A stretch of DNA of 64,000 bases. It comes from Moringa oleifera. Lineage: Eukaryota > Streptophyta > Magnoliopsida > Brassicales > Moringaceae. Position numbers and translations under genes: made by a program. Shown piece after piece: positions 61,801-64,000 of this stretch. Every line of letters begins with the position of its first letter. Positions within the stretch are counted from its first letter, which is position 1. The notes beneath the pieces were generated by a model. It was not told the origin of the DNA and did no database searches. It was given only the letters and a program-made list of their open reading frames with translations. Location: contig JAJFZO010000229.1 in assembly GCA_021397835.1 (NCBI GenBank), positions 1,922,001 through 1,986,000 on the forward strand. Reading direction: 5' to 3'.

Positions 61801-63789
61801 ATGTATGGTGGTTATATTGTTTTTCAATTTTCCTATTTGCAGGAGGATTTTGATGAATTTAGTGATGTAGATGAACTTTATAACTCATTGCCATTAGACA
61901 AGGTGGAGTCTCTTGAAGATCTGGTTACAATTGGTCCTCCTGGTCTTGTCAAGGTAAATTGTTTCTCTCATTCAGGTTTTCTTTCTGATTCTTGTAGGAT
62001 GGTTGGGGTTGAAAGATATTAAGAACCAGATTTTTTTCGAAGTTTCTTATTTTTTTTAAAAAAGATTTTTTTTTTCAAAGTTGGTTTGACTCATTCGTAG
62101 AGATTACTTGTGAACAAGACATGTTCTTTCTCTCCAATTTCGTTGAATTTTGTGGCAATAAGGTCTTACTTTTGTCAGGGTGCACCTGCTATTAGCTTAA
62201 AGACTTCTTTGGCGGCATCAGCATCTCAAATGCTTGTAAGCATTCATATTTATTGAATCAAAGATACCTGTAACAGAACTATTGTGAAACTTTGAATTTT
62301 ATGTGGAAACCAAAAGAGAAATTGAATGTTTCTGTAGTCTCTTTTAGTTTTAATTGAATAGATCCACCTCAACTCTTTTTCTCTTTATAATATTATAGGC
62401 CTACATTAATTAGAGTCTGGGAATACTAATGACTTTTACATGATTGCTGGACTGTTAAATAATATAGTGGGCAGCGTTGGTTGAGTTTGAGTGACAATAG
62501 CATATTTTGTAGCCTTTTTTCGTTCTTTGGAGAAGGTAGGTGAAAATCTTTATTGTAGGTCTTGCTACCCCTACTATCTCGAAGTTCTATTTTCAGGTTC
62601 AGGCTTTATGATTCAGAGTTAAGTTTTGTCTTGCTGTGTTCCCTGGATAGATTATTTCTAGGTCGTTTTGATGGAGTTTAGTTTAACTGCATTTCCCAAT
62701 TATGAATATGGATGGAGTTTTTTTTTTTTTTTTGGGGGGGTGGGGTGGTGGTTTGGGTTTATAAGTATTATATTACAGGAATATTTACTTGCAATTTCTT
62801 ATGAGAGAAAAGGATCTAATTGCAATGTGCATTCTTCTTTTTCTTAGTATGTTATCTGTTTAAATTTTTCTGGAATTATTTGTTTGACTGGCAAGTTTTC
62901 TTTCAGCAATTTGAGTATTTTTCCTGCTTCATATATTAGTTACTCTTTTAATTCCTTGGGTGAAAATGGCCTGGGGGCATAATGTCAAGTTATTTCTTTG
63001 TTGAACGCATGCTTATTCCTTTATGATGTGTATAACATCTTTTGTTTTCAGACTAGTGTCACATCTACACATCAGCAGAGTACTTCTGTCCAGGAGCAAG
63101 CTGAAGATACTGCTTCTCAGGATAGTAATTCTGATGCAGTTTTAAAAACTCCTCCTCCAAAAAGTAGCACTAATAACCCTTCTGCAGCATCAACACCAGC
63201 TGGCAGTCATGCAGCTCCTGTTTCTGTGAGTGTTCCTGCTCATAGTTTGTCTGGTGTATCAAATCCTACTGCAGTCCTTCCAGGTTCAAGTTCTGTTCGT
63301 GGTGCTACGGAAAACACCGTTAATCCTACATCTCCTCTAAGTCTATCAACTTCTGCCAAGGAAGAAGATATTGCAAGCTTCCCTGGCCGTAGGTCATCTC
63401 CATCCCTTGCTGATAGTGGATTAGCAAGGGGCATTAATAGAGGTGGTCTCTCCACCCAGTCTTCATCAAGTATCCCTCTTAGTCCTAGCAATGCAGTTCA
63501 AAGCAATGGAGCTCATGGTTTAGTCTCGTCAGCTGCTGAAATAGCAAAGAGAAACATAATGGGAGTTGAAGAGAGACTCGGGAGCAGTGGCATGGTGCAG
63601 CCTCTAGTCTCTCCACTAAGTAATAGAATGATATTGTCTCAGGCTGCCAAGGGTAATGATGGAACTGGATCAGTTGATTCCAGTAATCCTGCTGAGGCTG
63701 CTGGACTAGCTGGCAGAGTTTTTTCCCCATCTGTGGTTCCTGGCATGCAGTGGAGGCCTGGTAGTTCCTTCCAAAACCAGAATGAACCT
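52897..63789 (+). CDS. NOT3: CCR4-NOT complex subunit 3 (NOT3), 5' part; gene continues past the right edge
   Basis: This is a scaffold subunit of the CCR4-NOT deadenylase complex, acting in mRNA decay and transcription. Exons are 52897-52989, 53502-53633, 59821-59958, 60539-60589, 61106-61195, 61291-61437, 61843-61953, 62179-62235 and 63052-63789. All are GT-AG and in phase 0, giving the first 519 residues. The start [20 protein letters not shown] and the coiled-coil Not3 N-terminal domain (about 1-235, including [20 protein letters not shown] and [20 protein letters not shown]) match the family closely. A Ser/Pro/Thr-rich linker fills exon 9. The C-terminal NOT2/3/5 domain is not in the window. 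Intron 2 (6.2 kb) holds a nested retroelement, and intron 6 plus exon 7 contain a 196-bp tandem duplication. The ATG at 52842 is out of frame. In Arabidopsis the orthologue is, from memory, At5g18230, adjacent to MYR1. Confidence 0.95.
55472..55476. repeat. Left target site duplication of the intronic LTR element
   Basis: TATTC directly precedes the left LTR, and the same 5 bp follow the right LTR at 59173-59177. Confidence 0.85.
55477..59172 (-). mobile_element. Old Ty3/gypsy (chromovirus-like) LTR retrotransposon in NOT3 intron 2
   Basis: The element is about 3.7 kb and lies in reverse orientation to NOT3. The LTRs are 55477-55793 and 58849-59172; both begin TGATA and end TATCA and are about 85% alike over the first 110 bp by eye. 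The flanks are the 5-bp duplication TATTC. Next to the right (5') LTR, GGTATCAGAG on the minus strand (58846-58837) matches the primer-binding site for initiator Met tRNA. Next to the left (3') LTR, a purine tract GAGGGAAAGG lies at about 55798-55808. On the minus strand I read a gag remnant (about 58800-58110, with [13 protein letters not shown] and RELRWHQPF), integrase core (about 56860-56400, [18 protein letters not shown]), integrase C-terminal region ([13 protein letters not shown], about 56190) and a chromodomain remnant ([16 protein letters not shown], about 55910). Reverse transcriptase and RNase H are missing, and stops are frequent. Confidence 0.9.
57050..58060 (+). mobile_element. 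L1-type LINE fragment nested in the LTR element
   Basis: On the plus strand, a G-rich section ends with pieces of an L1 endonuclease: [10 protein letters not shown] (about 57685-57715), then in other frames RWKADILCL (about 57760), [12 protein letters not shown] (about 57815) and GGILICW (about 57890). The preceding 600 bp would be the ORF1/linker region. It occupies the place where reverse transcriptase and RNase H of the host element should be. The reverse transcriptase of the LINE itself is also absent. Boundaries are approximate. Confidence 0.65.
61505..61896 (+). repeat. 196-bp tandem duplication across the intron 6/exon 7 boundary of NOT3
   Basis: Units are 61505-61700 and 61701-61896. 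They differ at about three positions (CAATTT/CAGTTT, GGTAGT/GGTGGT, TTTTAT/TTTGAT). Each unit holds the end of the intron, a TTTGCAG acceptor and the first 54 bases of exon 7. The first copy therefore carries a second acceptor at 61646 and a partial exon reading [18 protein letters not shown]. It then runs into CAG followed by GCACTG at the unit junction. Confidence 0.95.
62716..62755. repeat. Poly-T followed by a G-rich run in NOT3 intron 8
   Basis: About 16 T are followed by runs of G with a few T. On the plus (transcribed RNA) strand the G runs could form a quadruplex. It may only be low-complexity slippage sequence. Confidence 0.6.
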
Positions 63790-64000
63790 GTATGTCTCTC
63801 TGCATTGTTCCTCATTCATAGTTAGAACAATATTCTTTGCATTATTGTTAATCTACATCTGTGATTTTAAAAGTAGAACTTGCTTTTATGCCACTTCTGG
63901 ACATTTTCAAACAATTTCCCGATCTGTATAACATGTATCTGTCGTTGTCCATCTTTGTTTGTAGTTGATTTTTCTCGATCCATTCATCTGTGAAAGTACT

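Noticed and set aside
61602..61853. 83-codon hydrophobic plus frame
   Set aside because: Arises from reading through the intron copy of the NOT3 tandem duplication; not a separate membrane protein.
63240..63805. Minus frames of 83 and 106 codons
   Set aside because: Antisense shadows of NOT3 exon 9.

Overview
This window is nuclear DNA from a flowering plant, most likely a eudicot. It is very AT-rich between genes. Its genes are split by many short introns and encode plant-specific families: an alpha-expansin, a MYB-CC factor, and an HDEL-tailed ER protein. Remnants of hAT, Ty3/gypsy and L1-type elements fill much of the rest. I cannot name the species from the sequence.

Layout: (1) 626-1923 (+), a complete three-exon alpha-expansin. 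(2) 2.0-6.2 kb holds no recognisable gene, but an isolated promoter-like island sits at about 4.56-4.9 kb. (3) 6206-9333 (-), a complete cytosolic pyruvate kinase in three exons; its first intron starts with GC instead of GT. (4) 9.4-14.6 kb is AT-rich repeat-like DNA with fold-back copies. (5) 14605-21091 (-), glucosidase II beta subunit (PSL4-like), 14 exons, ending in HDEL. (6) 22200-27615 (-), a 134-residue membrane protein of unknown function in six exons; intron 4 carries a hAT-type MITE with a near-perfect 8-bp target duplication. (7) 27.6-43.4 kb is gene-poor and contains a decayed hAT transposase at 30.4-32.05 kb. (8) 43718-45962 (+), a MYB-CC factor of the MYR1/MYR2 type. (9) 46-52.5 kb is gene-poor, with two arrays of repeats of about 43 bp. 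(10) 52897 to the right edge (+), the 5' nine exons of CCR4-NOT subunit 3 (NOT3). Its 6.2-kb second intron contains an old Ty3/gypsy element with both LTRs and a 5-bp target duplication. A 196-bp tandem duplication copies the start of its seventh exon.

The genes do not form one pathway. They look like housekeeping genes plus a cell-wall gene, joined by conserved gene order: from memory, expansin, pyruvate kinase and PSL4 lie close together in Arabidopsis (At5g56320, At5g56350, At5g56360), and NOT3 is next to MYR1 (At5g18230, At5g18240). PSL4 acts in N-glycoprotein folding, NOT3 in mRNA deadenylation, and pyruvate kinase in glycolysis.

I found no tRNA, rRNA, CRISPR array or clearly new multi-gene system. 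The most interesting items are the recent partial exon duplication in NOT3, the GC-AG intron and an Arg-to-Trp change in pyruvate kinase, and the gene-less promoter-like island at about 4.7 kb.
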